From positions 186,001-250,000 of the forward strand of contig NC_004369.1 in NCBI RefSeq assembly GCF_000011305.1: a stretch of 64,000 nucleotides of DNA, in the 5' to 3' direction. Under the pieces are notes generated by a model. It had not been told where the DNA came from. It was given only the letters and a program-made list of their open reading frames with translations, and made no database searches. This DNA is from Corynebacterium efficiens YS-314. GTDB taxonomy: Bacteria > Actinomycetota > Actinomycetes > Mycobacteriales > Mycobacteriaceae. Below are positions 54,414 through 62,625 of the stretch, piece after piece (within the stretch, counting starts at the first letter, position 1; every line of letters begins with the position of its first letter). Both the position numbers and the translations under genes were made by a program.

Positions 54414-54447
54414 AGGTGGAGGTCAGCTTCCGGGCTGGCCTCCACCT
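54414..54447 (+). terminator. Terminator of surface protein 2
   Basis: AGGTGGAGGTCAGC pairs with GCTGGCCTCCACCT (one mismatch), followed by TGTCCCC. Confidence 0.7.
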
Positions 54448-54486
54448 TGTCCCCTCCATTGACAACACACTCTAGGGAGCCCCACC

Positions 54487-54642
54487 ATGATGATTATTCC
54501 TATCCCGATCGTGATCGATGATCTCGGTTATGTCGGATCATCCGTCTTTGATTTTCTGATCGACCTGTCCGTGAGTCTCTACGACATCATCAACGGCGCG
54601 GGAAGCTCCGGTTTCCTGTCCTCCGTGCCTGCCAGCAGCTAA
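54487..54642 (+). CDS. 51-residue amphipathic peptide, unknown function
   Basis: ATG 54487 to TAA 54640-54642, with AGGGAG 8 nt upstream, between two terminators. The peptide begins MMIIPIPIVIDDLGY, continues VFDFLIDLSVSLYDIING and ends GSSGFLSSVPASS. It has no signal peptide. The IIPIPI start resembles the LIIIPIPLPLVP stretch of both surface proteins, and the GYVxxxVFDFL part recalls short porin-like peptides such as PorA, which also lack signal peptides and are mycoloylated on Ser. Both resemblances are by eye. It is a separate short transcription unit next to a surface-protein gene. Confidence 0.65.
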   Translation: MMIIPIPIVIDDLGYVGSSVFDFLIDLSVSLYDIINGAGSSGFLSSVPASS

Positions 54643-54693
54643 TACAGCTGGTAGCCCGACAACCGGGGGAGTTTGAACAACCCGGATAGTACG

Positions 54694-54733
54694 TGTGGCC
54701 CGTTTCCCCTGAAGGCAGGGGGAGCGGGCCACA
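54694..54733. terminator. Bidirectional terminator-like hairpin
   Basis: TGTGGCCCG (54694-54702) and CGGGCCACA (54725-54733) enclose a second stem TCCCCT/AGGGGGA. It lies between the peptide gene and the convergent permease gene. Confidence 0.7.
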
Positions 54734-54760
54734 GTCATTTCCACGGTGAGGGGCAGGAGC

Positions 54761-55597
54761 CTACAGACTCTTTCTGGATAACACGACGGTGGATAAGACC
54801 ATCACCGCGAGTGCCGCGCCCATTCCGATCCACTCCCAGTCAACCGCCTGGAACCGCTCCAGCAACACCGCATAACCCAGGGTGAAGGCCACGATGGGTT
54901 CGCCGATCTTCATTGCCGGCAGGGAGGTGCGCAGGGCGCCGGCATTGAACGCATTCTGCTGAACCCAGGTGCCCACGGTGGCGGCGAGGATGAGGGCATA
55001 GAGCTCCCACGCGGTGAACAGACCGGAGAAACCCCCCAAGTTGAAGTTGTCGGCCACGGCCTTGGACAACACCGACACGTAGCCGAAGATGGCACCGGTG
55101 ACCAGGCCCTGGAGCAGTGCCCTGCGACGCTTGTCGGATCGCGCACCGAGCTGGTAGATCCCGCTGAGCACTACCATGCCGATCAGCAGGGCGGGGATCC
55201 ACCGCTGGATGGGGGGCTGATCCTCACCACCGATGGGGCGTCCCAGCACCAGGACCACCACCACCGCGGCGGTGAGCAGGGTGGACCACATGATCTCAGC
55301 CCAGGACATGCGTCGTTTGCTGTAGGCGGCCGACAGCGGGAGGGTGAACATCAGCGACATCACCAGAAACGGCTGGACCAGCAGGAGGGGGCCGAAGGAC
55401 AGGGCGACCACCTGCAGGCCGTAGGCGATGATGGCGGTGGACATGCCCGCCCACCACATCGGTTTCTGGATGGCGGTGAGCATGGGGGAGCTGCCCGCCG
55501 GCGCGCTGACAGCGATACCGTGCCGGACCACGGTTCCCCACGCGATGGTGAGGGCTGATGCCAATGCGAACAGCACGGCCAACAGATCGCTTTGCAC
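54761..55597 (-). CDS. DMT (EamA-like) superfamily permease
   Basis: A 278-residue protein with nine or ten membrane helices and small loops, typical of drug/metabolite transporters (IAYGLQVVALSFGPLLLVQPFLVMSLMFTLPLSA near residue 57). The substrate is unknown. The open frame runs on to 56125 across the lysC start region, but GTG 55597 follows TAACGT by 7 nt. It is divergent from lysC. Confidence 0.8.
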   Translation of the reverse strand: MQSDLLAVLFALASALTIAWGTVVRHGIAVSAPAGSSPMLTAIQKPMWWAGMSTAIIAYGLQVVALSFGPLLLVQPFLVMSLMFTLPLSAAYSKRRMSWAEIMWSTLLTAAVVVVLVLGRPIGGEDQPPIQRWIPALLIGMVVLSGIYQLGARSDKRRRALLQGLVTGAIFGYVSVLSKAVADNFNLGGFSGLFTAWELYALILAATVGTWVQQNAFNAGALRTSLPAMKIGEPIVAFTLGYAVLLERFQAVDWEWIGMGAALAVMVLSTVVLSRKSL

Positions 55598-55604
55598 CCG
55601 ATCA

Positions 55605-55610
55605 ACGTTA
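55605..55610 (-). promoter_or_regulatory. -10 box TAACGT of the DMT permease
   Basis: On the minus strand TAACGT precedes GTG 55597 by 7 nt. Confidence 0.5.
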
Positions 55611-55761
55611 GTGGATGCAGCAGGGGCGCGGGCAAGTGGGACGCCCGGGAGGAGGTCCGGCAGGGTGGGGCGGTGGGCGTCGATAAGCAAGCCGGTAAGC
55701 AAAAGGAATACCAGGAGGGACCAAAAGTTTCCCTCGTATGTGTATCGCGGACCTGGAAAGG

Positions 55762-55767
55762 TAGAGT
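55762..55767 (+). promoter_or_regulatory. Possible -10 box TAGAGT of lysC-asd
   Basis: TAGAGT 45 nt before the lysC GTG. Other TA-rich hexamers nearby (TATGTG) are alternatives. Confidence 0.35.
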
Positions 55768-55811
55768 GATAAGGCGTAACTGTCAGTACCGTGAACGAAA
55801 GGTGCGCAAGG

Positions 55812-57077
55812 GTGGCCCTAGTCGTACAGAAATATGGCGGTTCCTCACTGGAGAGTGCGGAACGCATCCGGAATGTTGCTGAACGGATTGTTGCCACCAA
55901 GAAGGCCGGAAATGATGTCGTCGTGGTCTGTTCCGCGATGGGCGACACCACCGATGAACTCCTTGATCTTGCCGCGGCCGTCAACCCGGTTCCACCCGCC
56001 CGTGAGATGGATATGCTCCTGACCGCCGGCGAGCGGATCTCGAACGCACTGGTGGCCATGGCCATTGAATCCCTCGGCGCCGAGGCCCAGTCGTTCACCG
56101 GTTCCCAGGCCGGTGTGCTCACCACCGAACGTCACGGCAACGCCCGGATCGTGGATGTCACCCCGGGGCGTGTGCGTGAGGCGCTCGATGAGGGCAAGAT
56201 CTGCATCGTCGCCGGTTTCCAGGGTGTGAACAAGGAAACCCGTGATGTGACCACGCTAGGTCGCGGCGGTTCCGATACCACGGCAGTTGCGCTGGCGGCA
56301 GCGCTCGGGGCCGATGTCTGCGAGATCTACTCCGATGTGGATGGTGTCTACACCGCTGATCCCCGCATCGTCCCCAATGCACAGAAGCTGGAGCGCCTCT
56401 CCTTCGAGGAGATGCTGGAACTGGCGGCCGTCGGTTCCAAGATCCTGGTGCTGCGCAGCGTTGAGTATGCCCGTGCATTCAATGTTCCGATGCGCGTCCG
56501 TTCGTCCTATAGCAATGACCCCGGCACCCTGATCGCCGGTTCGATGGAGGATATTCCTATGGAAGAAGCAGTTCTCACCGGTGTAGCCACCGACAAGTCC
56601 GAGGCCAAGGTCACCGTTCTGGGTATCCCCGACAAGCCGGGTGAGGCCGCCAAGGTCTTCCGTGCGCTTGCCGACGCCGAGATCAACATCGACATGGTCC
56701 TGCAGAACGTCTCCTCCGTCGAGGACGGCACCACCGACATCACTTTCACCTGCCCCCGGTCCGACGGACCACGCGCCATGGAGCTGCTCAAGAAGATGCA
56801 GCAGCAGGGTGACTGGACCAACGTGCTCTACGACGATCAGGTGGGTAAGGTCTCACTCGTCGGCGCCGGCATGAAGTCCCACCCGGGTGTCACCGCCGAG
56901 TTCATGGAGGCTCTCCGTGACGTCAACGTCAACGTCGAACTGATCTCCACCTCCGAGATCCGCATCTCCGTGCTCATCCGTGAGGATGACCTGGATAAGT
57001 CCGCGAAGGCACTGCACGAGAAGTTCCAGCTCGGTGGCGATGAGGAAGCCACCGTCTACGCCGGCACCGGGCGTTAA
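55812..57077 (+). CDS. lysC: aspartate kinase LysC (alpha subunit)
   Basis: A 421-residue aspartokinase, first step of the lysine/threonine/methionine pathway. It has the kinase start [31 protein letters not shown] and [17 protein letters not shown], then two ACT domains (about 265-420). The residues often changed in feedback-resistant C. glutamicum strains are wild type here (Ala279, Ser301, Thr311), so the enzyme should be inhibited by Lys plus Thr. GTG 55812 has AAAGG upstream. asd follows after 98 bp. Confidence 0.97.
   Translation: MALVVQKYGGSSLESAERIRNVAERIVATKKAGNDVVVVCSAMGDTTDELLDLAAAVNPVPPAREMDMLLTAGERISNALVAMAIESLGAEAQSFTGSQAGVLTTERHGNARIVDVTPGRVREALDEGKICIVAGFQGVNKETRDVTTLGRGGSDTTAVALAAALGADVCEIYSDVDGVYTADPRIVPNAQKLERLSFEEMLELAAVGSKILVLRSVEYARAFNVPMRVRSSYSNDPGTLIAGSMEDIPMEEAVLTGVATDKSEAKVTVLGIPDKPGEAAKVFRALADAEINIDMVLQNVSSVEDGTTDITFTCPRSDGPRAMELLKKMQQQGDWTNVLYDDQVGKVSLVGAGMKSHPGVTAEFMEALRDVNVNVELISTSEIRISVLIREDDLDKSAKALHEKFQLGGDEEATVYAGTGR
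56559..57077 (+). CDS. lysC: LysC beta subunit from an internal start
   Basis: ATG 56559 is codon 250 of lysC and is preceded by GGAGG at the right distance. In C. glutamicum the 172-residue beta subunit starts at the same codon (MEEAVL), making an alpha2beta2 enzyme. Here it would be 172 residues containing the two ACT domains. Confidence 0.8.
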   Translation: MEEAVLTGVATDKSEAKVTVLGIPDKPGEAAKVFRALADAEINIDMVLQNVSSVEDGTTDITFTCPRSDGPRAMELLKKMQQQGDWTNVLYDDQVGKVSLVGAGMKSHPGVTAEFMEALRDVNVNVELISTSEIRISVLIREDDLDKSAKALHEKFQLGGDEEATVYAGTGR

Positions 57078-57091
57078 TCACCGGACCTTGA

Positions 57092-58210
<1,119 letters not shown>

Positions 58211-58221
58211 CCACTGTCCGT

Positions 58222-58255
58222 CACTGGCCCACCTGATGTTTCAGGTGGGCCAGTG
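58222..58255. terminator. Terminator shared by asd and the CDF gene
   Basis: A perfect 15-bp stem (CACTGGCCCACCTGA and complement) with loop TGTT, between convergent genes. Confidence 0.8.
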
Positions 58256-58260
58256 TCGTC

Positions 58261-59262
58261 TCAGGGGGCCACATCCTCGCTGGTGGCGGTCTCTGTCCGC
58301 AGCAGGGGGGAGAGTTCGGTCACCGGGATCACGGAGACATCGCTGACCTTCCAGTGCAGTTGCTGACACAGTTCGCGGGCCTCGATGAGATCCTCCGCGG
58401 TGACCTCCGAGGCATCCACGGGCACCACGAATGCATCCACATGGAAGACATGGCCTTCTTCGCGGGTGCGGTTGCCCACCTCCTTCACCCAGTCCAGTTC
58501 AGCCAGGCGGGCGTTGACCAGGCCCGGGATCGGATGCGGTTCGCCGCTGTCCAGACTCCTGGGCACGGAATCCATCATGGAGGTCAGGGAGCTTCTGAGG
58601 TTCTTGTACCCGTCTTCGAGGATGTCCAGGGAAATGACGATGGCAGCCACGGCATCGGCCCACCACCACCCCAGGCCGATACCCGTGATACCGGCGATGG
58701 AGGCCACCCCGGTCATCCAGTCCGCACGATTCATGCGGGCATCGGTGAACAGGGCCTTACTGTGGAGGATCTTCGCGGGTTCCATCTTCAACCGCCCCAG
58801 AATCAGGGGAGGGAAGACGGTGATGAACATGAAGGCGATCATCACCCAGCCCTGCCAGAGGTCATATCCGAAGAGGGTGAACTGCCCGATGTCAGGTCGT
58901 TCCCGTCCCACCAGTGTCATGGTGGATTCATACACCAGGAAACCACCGAAGGCCGTCAGGGCAATGCCGGAGACCAGGTGTGCGATGTCCATGGACTGGG
59001 CGTAACCATATGGGTGCGCAGGTGACGCTCGACGGCGTGCCACCTTCACCCCGATGAGGAAGGCCAGGGGTGGCACCATCCCCAGCAGGTCCTGCACCCA
59101 GGCAGCCTGCATGGCCTGGGAGTTACCCTTGATCAGGAAGAGGATGATCGTGTCGATCACCAGATAGACCAGGGTGCACCAGGCCAGGATCATGCCCCGC
59201 CGGGTGGCACGGGAAACAACATCCGGCAGCCTGGTCTGATCACCTCGGGTGGGAGTGGTCAT
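58261..59262 (-). CDS. cation diffusion facilitator family transporter
   Basis: A 333-residue protein with six membrane helices in the first 210 residues, the CDF motif HPYGYAQSMDIAHLVSG near 82, SKALFTDARMNRADWMTGV near 168, and a C-terminal ferredoxin-like cytoplasmic domain (about 220-320). CDF proteins export divalent metals such as Zn2+; the metal cannot be read from sequence. A TAGCCT box lies 6 nt before ATG 59262. Confidence 0.85.
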   Translation of the reverse strand: MTTPTRGDQTRLPDVVSRATRRGMILAWCTLVYLVIDTIILFLIKGNSQAMQAAWVQDLLGMVPPLAFLIGVKVARRRASPAHPYGYAQSMDIAHLVSGIALTAFGGFLVYESTMTLVGRERPDIGQFTLFGYDLWQGWVMIAFMFITVFPPLILGRLKMEPAKILHSKALFTDARMNRADWMTGVASIAGITGIGLGWWWADAVAAIVISLDILEDGYKNLRSSLTSMMDSVPRSLDSGEPHPIPGLVNARLAELDWVKEVGNRTREEGHVFHVDAFVVPVDASEVTAEDLIEARELCQQLHWKVSDVSVIPVTELSPLLRTETATSEDVAP

Positions 59263-59268
59263 GTGCCC

Positions 59269-59274
59269 AGGCTA
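59269..59274 (-). promoter_or_regulatory. -10 box TAGCCT of the CDF gene
   Basis: On the minus strand TAGCCT precedes ATG 59262 by 6 nt. Confidence 0.4.
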
Positions 59275-59275
59275 C

Positions 59276-59836
59276 CTACGTCCCGTACGCCTCCGGGGCG
59301 GAGGTGGCGTTGATGAGATCAGCCCGGGCGCGGGCGACACGCGACCGGATTGTTCCCACCCGCACGCCGGCGATCTTGGCCGCCTCCTCGTAGGTGTAGC
59401 CGAGAACCTGGGTGAGGATCAGTGCCTCGCGACGTTCGGCGGGTAGTGCGTCGATAAGCGTGCGCACATCGATCCACTCGGACCAGATGGTGGAGTTGGT
59501 GGCGTCGGTGACTCCGGTGTCCTCGTATTCGACGTGAGATTTGCGGGGGCGGGCCATGTCGTGTCGGATGTTGTCCACCCAGACGCGCCGGGCGAGGGAG
59601 AGCAGCCAGGTGCGGGCGGAGGAGCGGGCCGCGAAGCGGGGGAGTGCGCTCATGACGCGGAGGTAGGTCTCCTGGGTCAGATCATCGGCGATCTCCCGGC
59701 CACCGAGGTGGGCCAGCAGGCGCCACACATCATCCTGGGTTTCGCGGATGAATTCGGTGAGGGCGTCACGGTCTCCACGTCCGGCGGCAAGGGCCAGCTC
59801 CGTGACGTGGGCGTCGTTACGCTCGGGGGACTTCAC
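59276..59836 (-). CDS. sigC: ECF sigma factor SigC
   Basis: A 186-residue ECF sigma factor: region 2 with DLTQETYLRVMSALPRFAARSSARTWLLSLARRVWVD (about 55-95) and region 4 with ALILTQVLGYTYEEAAKIAGVRVGTIRSRVARARADL (about 135-175). In C. glutamicum SigC lies beside katA and controls cytochrome bd and related genes. No anti-sigma factor gene is adjacent. GTG 59836 follows TATTCT by 8 nt; the frame is open 16 codons further up. Confidence 0.9.
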   Translation of the reverse strand: MKSPERNDAHVTELALAAGRGDRDALTEFIRETQDDVWRLLAHLGGREIADDLTQETYLRVMSALPRFAARSSARTWLLSLARRVWVDNIRHDMARPRKSHVEYEDTGVTDATNSTIWSEWIDVRTLIDALPAERREALILTQVLGYTYEEAAKIAGVRVGTIRSRVARARADLINATSAPEAYGT

Positions 59837-59844
59837 AACAGGAA

Positions 59845-59850
59845 AGAATA
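59845..59850 (-). promoter_or_regulatory. -10 box TATTCT of sigC
   Basis: On the minus strand TATTCT precedes GTG 59836 by 8 nt. Confidence 0.55.
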
Positions 59851-60039
59851 CCAGTTCACAGCGGTGCTTCAGACTAGCCACCAACGTGGGTAATCACGCG
59901 CGCCACCGCGTCGGAGGGGGTACGTTTGGGGGCAACGAGGTTTTCTGTCCCGCAGGTCACCTCCGTTCCCTACTGGATAAACGCACTCCGGTGGCATGAC
60001 AGGCGTCAAAGGGGTAGCGCGACATGACTTTATCCGCTA

Positions 60040-60078
60040 GGCTATCAATAAGTTCCGATCAATAGGAAAAACGAAATT
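60040..60078 (+). promoter_or_regulatory. Dyad in the katA promoter region
   Basis: CTATCAATAAG and TTCCGATCAATAG form a loose dyad with outer half-sites CTAT and ATAG. It could bind a redox or iron regulator (OxyR-type or other); I cannot decide which. Confidence 0.35.
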
Positions 60079-60094
60079 CAGGAAGGTTGAGTAC

Positions 60095-61696
60095 ATGACT
60101 GAGAACTCAGCAGCAGATCAGATCATCGACCGTGGCATGCGTCCGAAGGTGGCCGGAAACACCACCCGCCACAACGGTGCACCGGTTGCCTCCGAGAACA
60201 TCTCCGTAACCGCCGGCCCGCAGGGCCCGAACATTCTCAATGACATCCACCTCATTGAGAAGCTCGCACACTTCAACCGTGAGAACGTTCCTGAGCGTAT
60301 CCCCCACGCCAAGGGTCATGGCGCCTTCGGTGAGCTGCACATCACCGAGGATGTGTCCCAGTACACCAAGGCTGATCTGTTCCAGCCGGGTAAGGTCACC
60401 CCGATGGGTGTCCGTTTCTCCACCGTTGCCGGTGAGCAGGGCTCCCCTGACACCTGGCGCGATGTCCACGGTTTCGCACTCCGCTTCTACACCCAGGAGG
60501 GCAACTACGACATCGTCGGTAACAATACCCCGACCTTCTTCGTCCGCGACGGCATGAAGTTCCCCGACTTCATCCACTCCCAGAAGCGTCTGAACAAGAA
60601 CGGCCTGCGCGACGCCGACATGCAGTGGGATTTCTGGACCCGCGCACCCGAATCCGCACACCAGGTGACCTACCTGATGGGTGACCGCGGTACCCCGAAG
60701 ACCACCCGCCACATGAACGGCTATGGCTCCCACACCTTCCAGTGGGTGAACAAGGACGGCGAGGCATTCTGGGTCAAGTACCACTTCATCTCCCGTCAGG
60801 GCGTGGAGAACTTCACCGACGCCGAGGCAGCTGAGATGGCCGGCATCAATGCCGACTACCACCGCGAGGACCTCTACAACGCTATTGAGCGTGGCGACTA
60901 CCCGATCTGGGACGTCAAGGTTCAGATCATGCCGTTCGCAGAGGCAGAGAACTACCGCTGGAACCCCTTCGACCTGACCAAGGTCTGGTCCAAGAAGGAT
61001 TACCCACGCATTGATGTCGGTTACTTCATCCTGAACCGCAACCCACGCAACTTCTTCGCGCAGATCGAGCAGATCGCCCTGGACCCGGGCAACATCGTCC
61101 CAGGTGTCGGACTGTCCCCGGACCGCATGCTCCAGGCCCGTGCATTCGCCTACGCCGACCAGCAGCGTTACCGCATCGGACCGAACTACCGCGACCTGCC
61201 GATCAACCGTCCGATCAACGAGGTCAACACCTACAGCCGCGAAGGCCACATGCAGTACGTCTTCGATGCCGAGGGTGAGCCCTCCTACAGCCCGAACCGC
61301 TACACCAAGGGTGCAGGCTACCTGGATGACGGCGAGACCTCCTCCTCCAACCACACCTCCTACGGCCAGGCTTCCGACATCTACGTCAACCCGGATCCGC
61401 ACGGCACCGACCTGGTCCGCGCAGCCTACGTCAAGCACCAGGATGATGACGACTTCATGCAGGCCGGCATCCTCTACCGCGAGGTGTACAACGACGAGGA
61501 GAAGGCACGTCTCGCAGACAACATCTCCAACGCGATGCAGGGCATCTCCGAGGAGACCGAGCCACGCGTCTACGAGTACTGGACCAACGTGGACGAGAAC
61601 CTCGGCGCACGCGTCAAGGAGCTCTACCTGCAGAAGAAGGCAGCCGGCGCAGCCGAGCACACCTCTTCCACCGGTGACGACATCGACAAGAAGTAG
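60095..61696 (+). CDS. katA: catalase KatA
   Basis: A 533-residue monofunctional haem catalase that splits H2O2. The catalytic His is in ERIPHAKGHGAFG (near residue 67), Asn in VGNNTPTFFVRDG (near 140) and the haem-ligand Tyr in QARAFAYADQQRYRIG (near 350). AGGAAGG lies before ATG 60095. Confidence 0.96.
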   Translation: MTENSAADQIIDRGMRPKVAGNTTRHNGAPVASENISVTAGPQGPNILNDIHLIEKLAHFNRENVPERIPHAKGHGAFGELHITEDVSQYTKADLFQPGKVTPMGVRFSTVAGEQGSPDTWRDVHGFALRFYTQEGNYDIVGNNTPTFFVRDGMKFPDFIHSQKRLNKNGLRDADMQWDFWTRAPESAHQVTYLMGDRGTPKTTRHMNGYGSHTFQWVNKDGEAFWVKYHFISRQGVENFTDAEAAEMAGINADYHREDLYNAIERGDYPIWDVKVQIMPFAEAENYRWNPFDLTKVWSKKDYPRIDVGYFILNRNPRNFFAQIEQIALDPGNIVPGVGLSPDRMLQARAFAYADQQRYRIGPNYRDLPINRPINEVNTYSREGHMQYVFDAEGEPSYSPNRYTKGAGYLDDGETSSSNHTSYGQASDIYVNPDPHGTDLVRAAYVKHQDDDDFMQAGILYREVYNDEEKARLADNISNAMQGISEETEPRVYEYWTNVDENLGARVKELYLQKKAAGAAEHTSSTGDDIDKK

Positions 61697-61725
61697 TGTG
61701 ACCTACTCCCACCGTGTGATGTGAA

Positions 61726-61759
61726 AACCCCACCTGCGTCCTGAACTGCAGGTGGGGTT
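61726..61759 (+). terminator. Terminator of katA
   Basis: AACCCCACCTGC (61726-61737) pairs with GCAGGTGGGGTT (61748-61759). Confidence 0.8.
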
Positions 61760-61777
61760 GTCCACTGGATAAAAAGA

Positions 61778-61819
61778 ACACCACCCCTGTGCTCGCCTCG
61801 GCAGACACAGGGGTGGTGT
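61778..61819 (-). terminator. Terminator of the small secreted protein gene
   Basis: ACACCACCCCTGTG pairs with CACAGGGGTGGTGT; on the minus strand TCTTTTTATC follows. Confidence 0.85.
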
Positions 61820-61826
61820 CGATCTA

Positions 61827-62117
61827 TCAGTAGAGCGGGGAGCTGAGCACGGCGCTGCCGGTGCCCAGGGCGGAGCTGCCCAGGCTCAGGGCGCTGGAAC
61901 CAAGGCCGACAGCGAACCATGCGGCAGCGATCTGGAGACCCGCGTAGGCAACATCGGCGGGGACGTTGAACTGGGTGACAAAACCGACCAGCTCCGGCGG
62001 GATCGGGATCTCGGAGCTTGGGGCCGGTGCTGCGGACTGTGCGTGGGCGACGCCGGTGGTGCCACCGAAGATGAGGGCTGTGGACAGCGCCACAGCAGCG
62101 AGCTTCTTGAAACGCAT
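61827..62117 (-). CDS. small secreted protein
   Basis: A 96-residue protein with a clear signal peptide (RFKKLAAVALSTALIFGGTTG, cleavage after AHA near residue 26). The mature part is about 70 residues: a Pro-rich start (PSSEIPIPPELVGF), a possible amphipathic helix (VPADVAYAGLQIAAAWFAVGL) and a Ser/Gly/Leu tail with repeats of GSSALSLGSSALG. I recognise no family; a small envelope or porin-like protein is possible. AAGGAGT precedes ATG 62117. Confidence 0.75.
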   Translation of the reverse strand: MRFKKLAAVALSTALIFGGTTGVAHAQSAAPAPSSEIPIPPELVGFVTQFNVPADVAYAGLQIAAAWFAVGLGSSALSLGSSALGTGSAVLSSPLY

Positions 62118-62393
62118 GGGGTACTCCTTCACTTGATCGGACAATGGATGAATCACATTCGATAGTAGTTCAGGAAACCTGCGAATTCAGCGGTCCGCTG
62201 ATGAAAAACAGGGAAAGGGCTGCTTAACGACGCCCGCCTCCCGCACCTTTACCACCAGGGTGCGGGAGGCGGTGGGGGTGGTGCGTCGAAAAGCGTCCGT
62301 CAACCGCCACGACGGTCGGCCTGCTGGTCGGCAGGGGTCGGACATGTGGCTCATGTGCCCCCGGGATGGCCCGCTCTGCTATGATCAGCGACT
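62118..62393. other. Intergenic region with an isolated hairpin
   Basis: No gene is visible. At 62235-62271 a perfect 13-bp stem (CGCCTCCCGCACC and complement, 11-nt loop) resembles a terminator but lacks a T run and follows no gene in either direction. A CGTCGAAAAGC variant of the dispersed motif lies at 62283-62293. Confidence 0.55.
62380..62385 (+). promoter_or_regulatory. -10 box TATGAT before a 48-codon ORF
   Basis: A consensus-like TATGAT lies 8 nt before ATG 62394, the same arrangement as the leaderless genes elsewhere in the window. Confidence 0.45.
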
Positions 62394-62540
62394 ATGTTCC
62401 AGACCACTATTGTTTCCCGGCGTGTCTTCCGGCCGCTTTTCCGGGTGCTTCCACCCGCGGGGACCAACGGTTATCTTCCTACGTGGGGTGAGTACCTTTC
62501 CGGCACCACTCCCGTAGTCGAGTCTGAGCCGGTAGCCTAG
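62394..62540 (+). CDS. candidate leaderless small ORF (48 residues)
   Basis: ATG 62394 to TAG 62538-62540. It begins MFQTTIVSRRVFRPLF, is basic in the first half and acidic at the end (VVESEPVA), with no signal peptide or membrane helix. The only support is the -10 box at leaderless distance, so it may be just an mrpA leader transcript. It ends 85 bp before mrpA. Confidence 0.35.
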   Translation: MFQTTIVSRRVFRPLFRVLPPAGTNGYLPTWGEYLSGTTPVVESEPVA

Positions 62541-62625
62541 TGTCCTGATGTCTCGATCAGCGACCACATTCCAGTGAACCGGCTCGCTAAGATTCCGTCA
62601 TCTTCCCCCGGATCAAGGTTGCCGA

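Noticed and set aside
60040..60078. DtxR operator before katA
   Set aside because: Only a partial match to the 19-bp DtxR consensus; kept only as an unassigned dyad.
60107..61660. 517-codon open frame antisense to katA
   Set aside because: katA is a clear catalase on the plus strand; the antisense frame is rich in Val/Gly/Asp like the other shadows.
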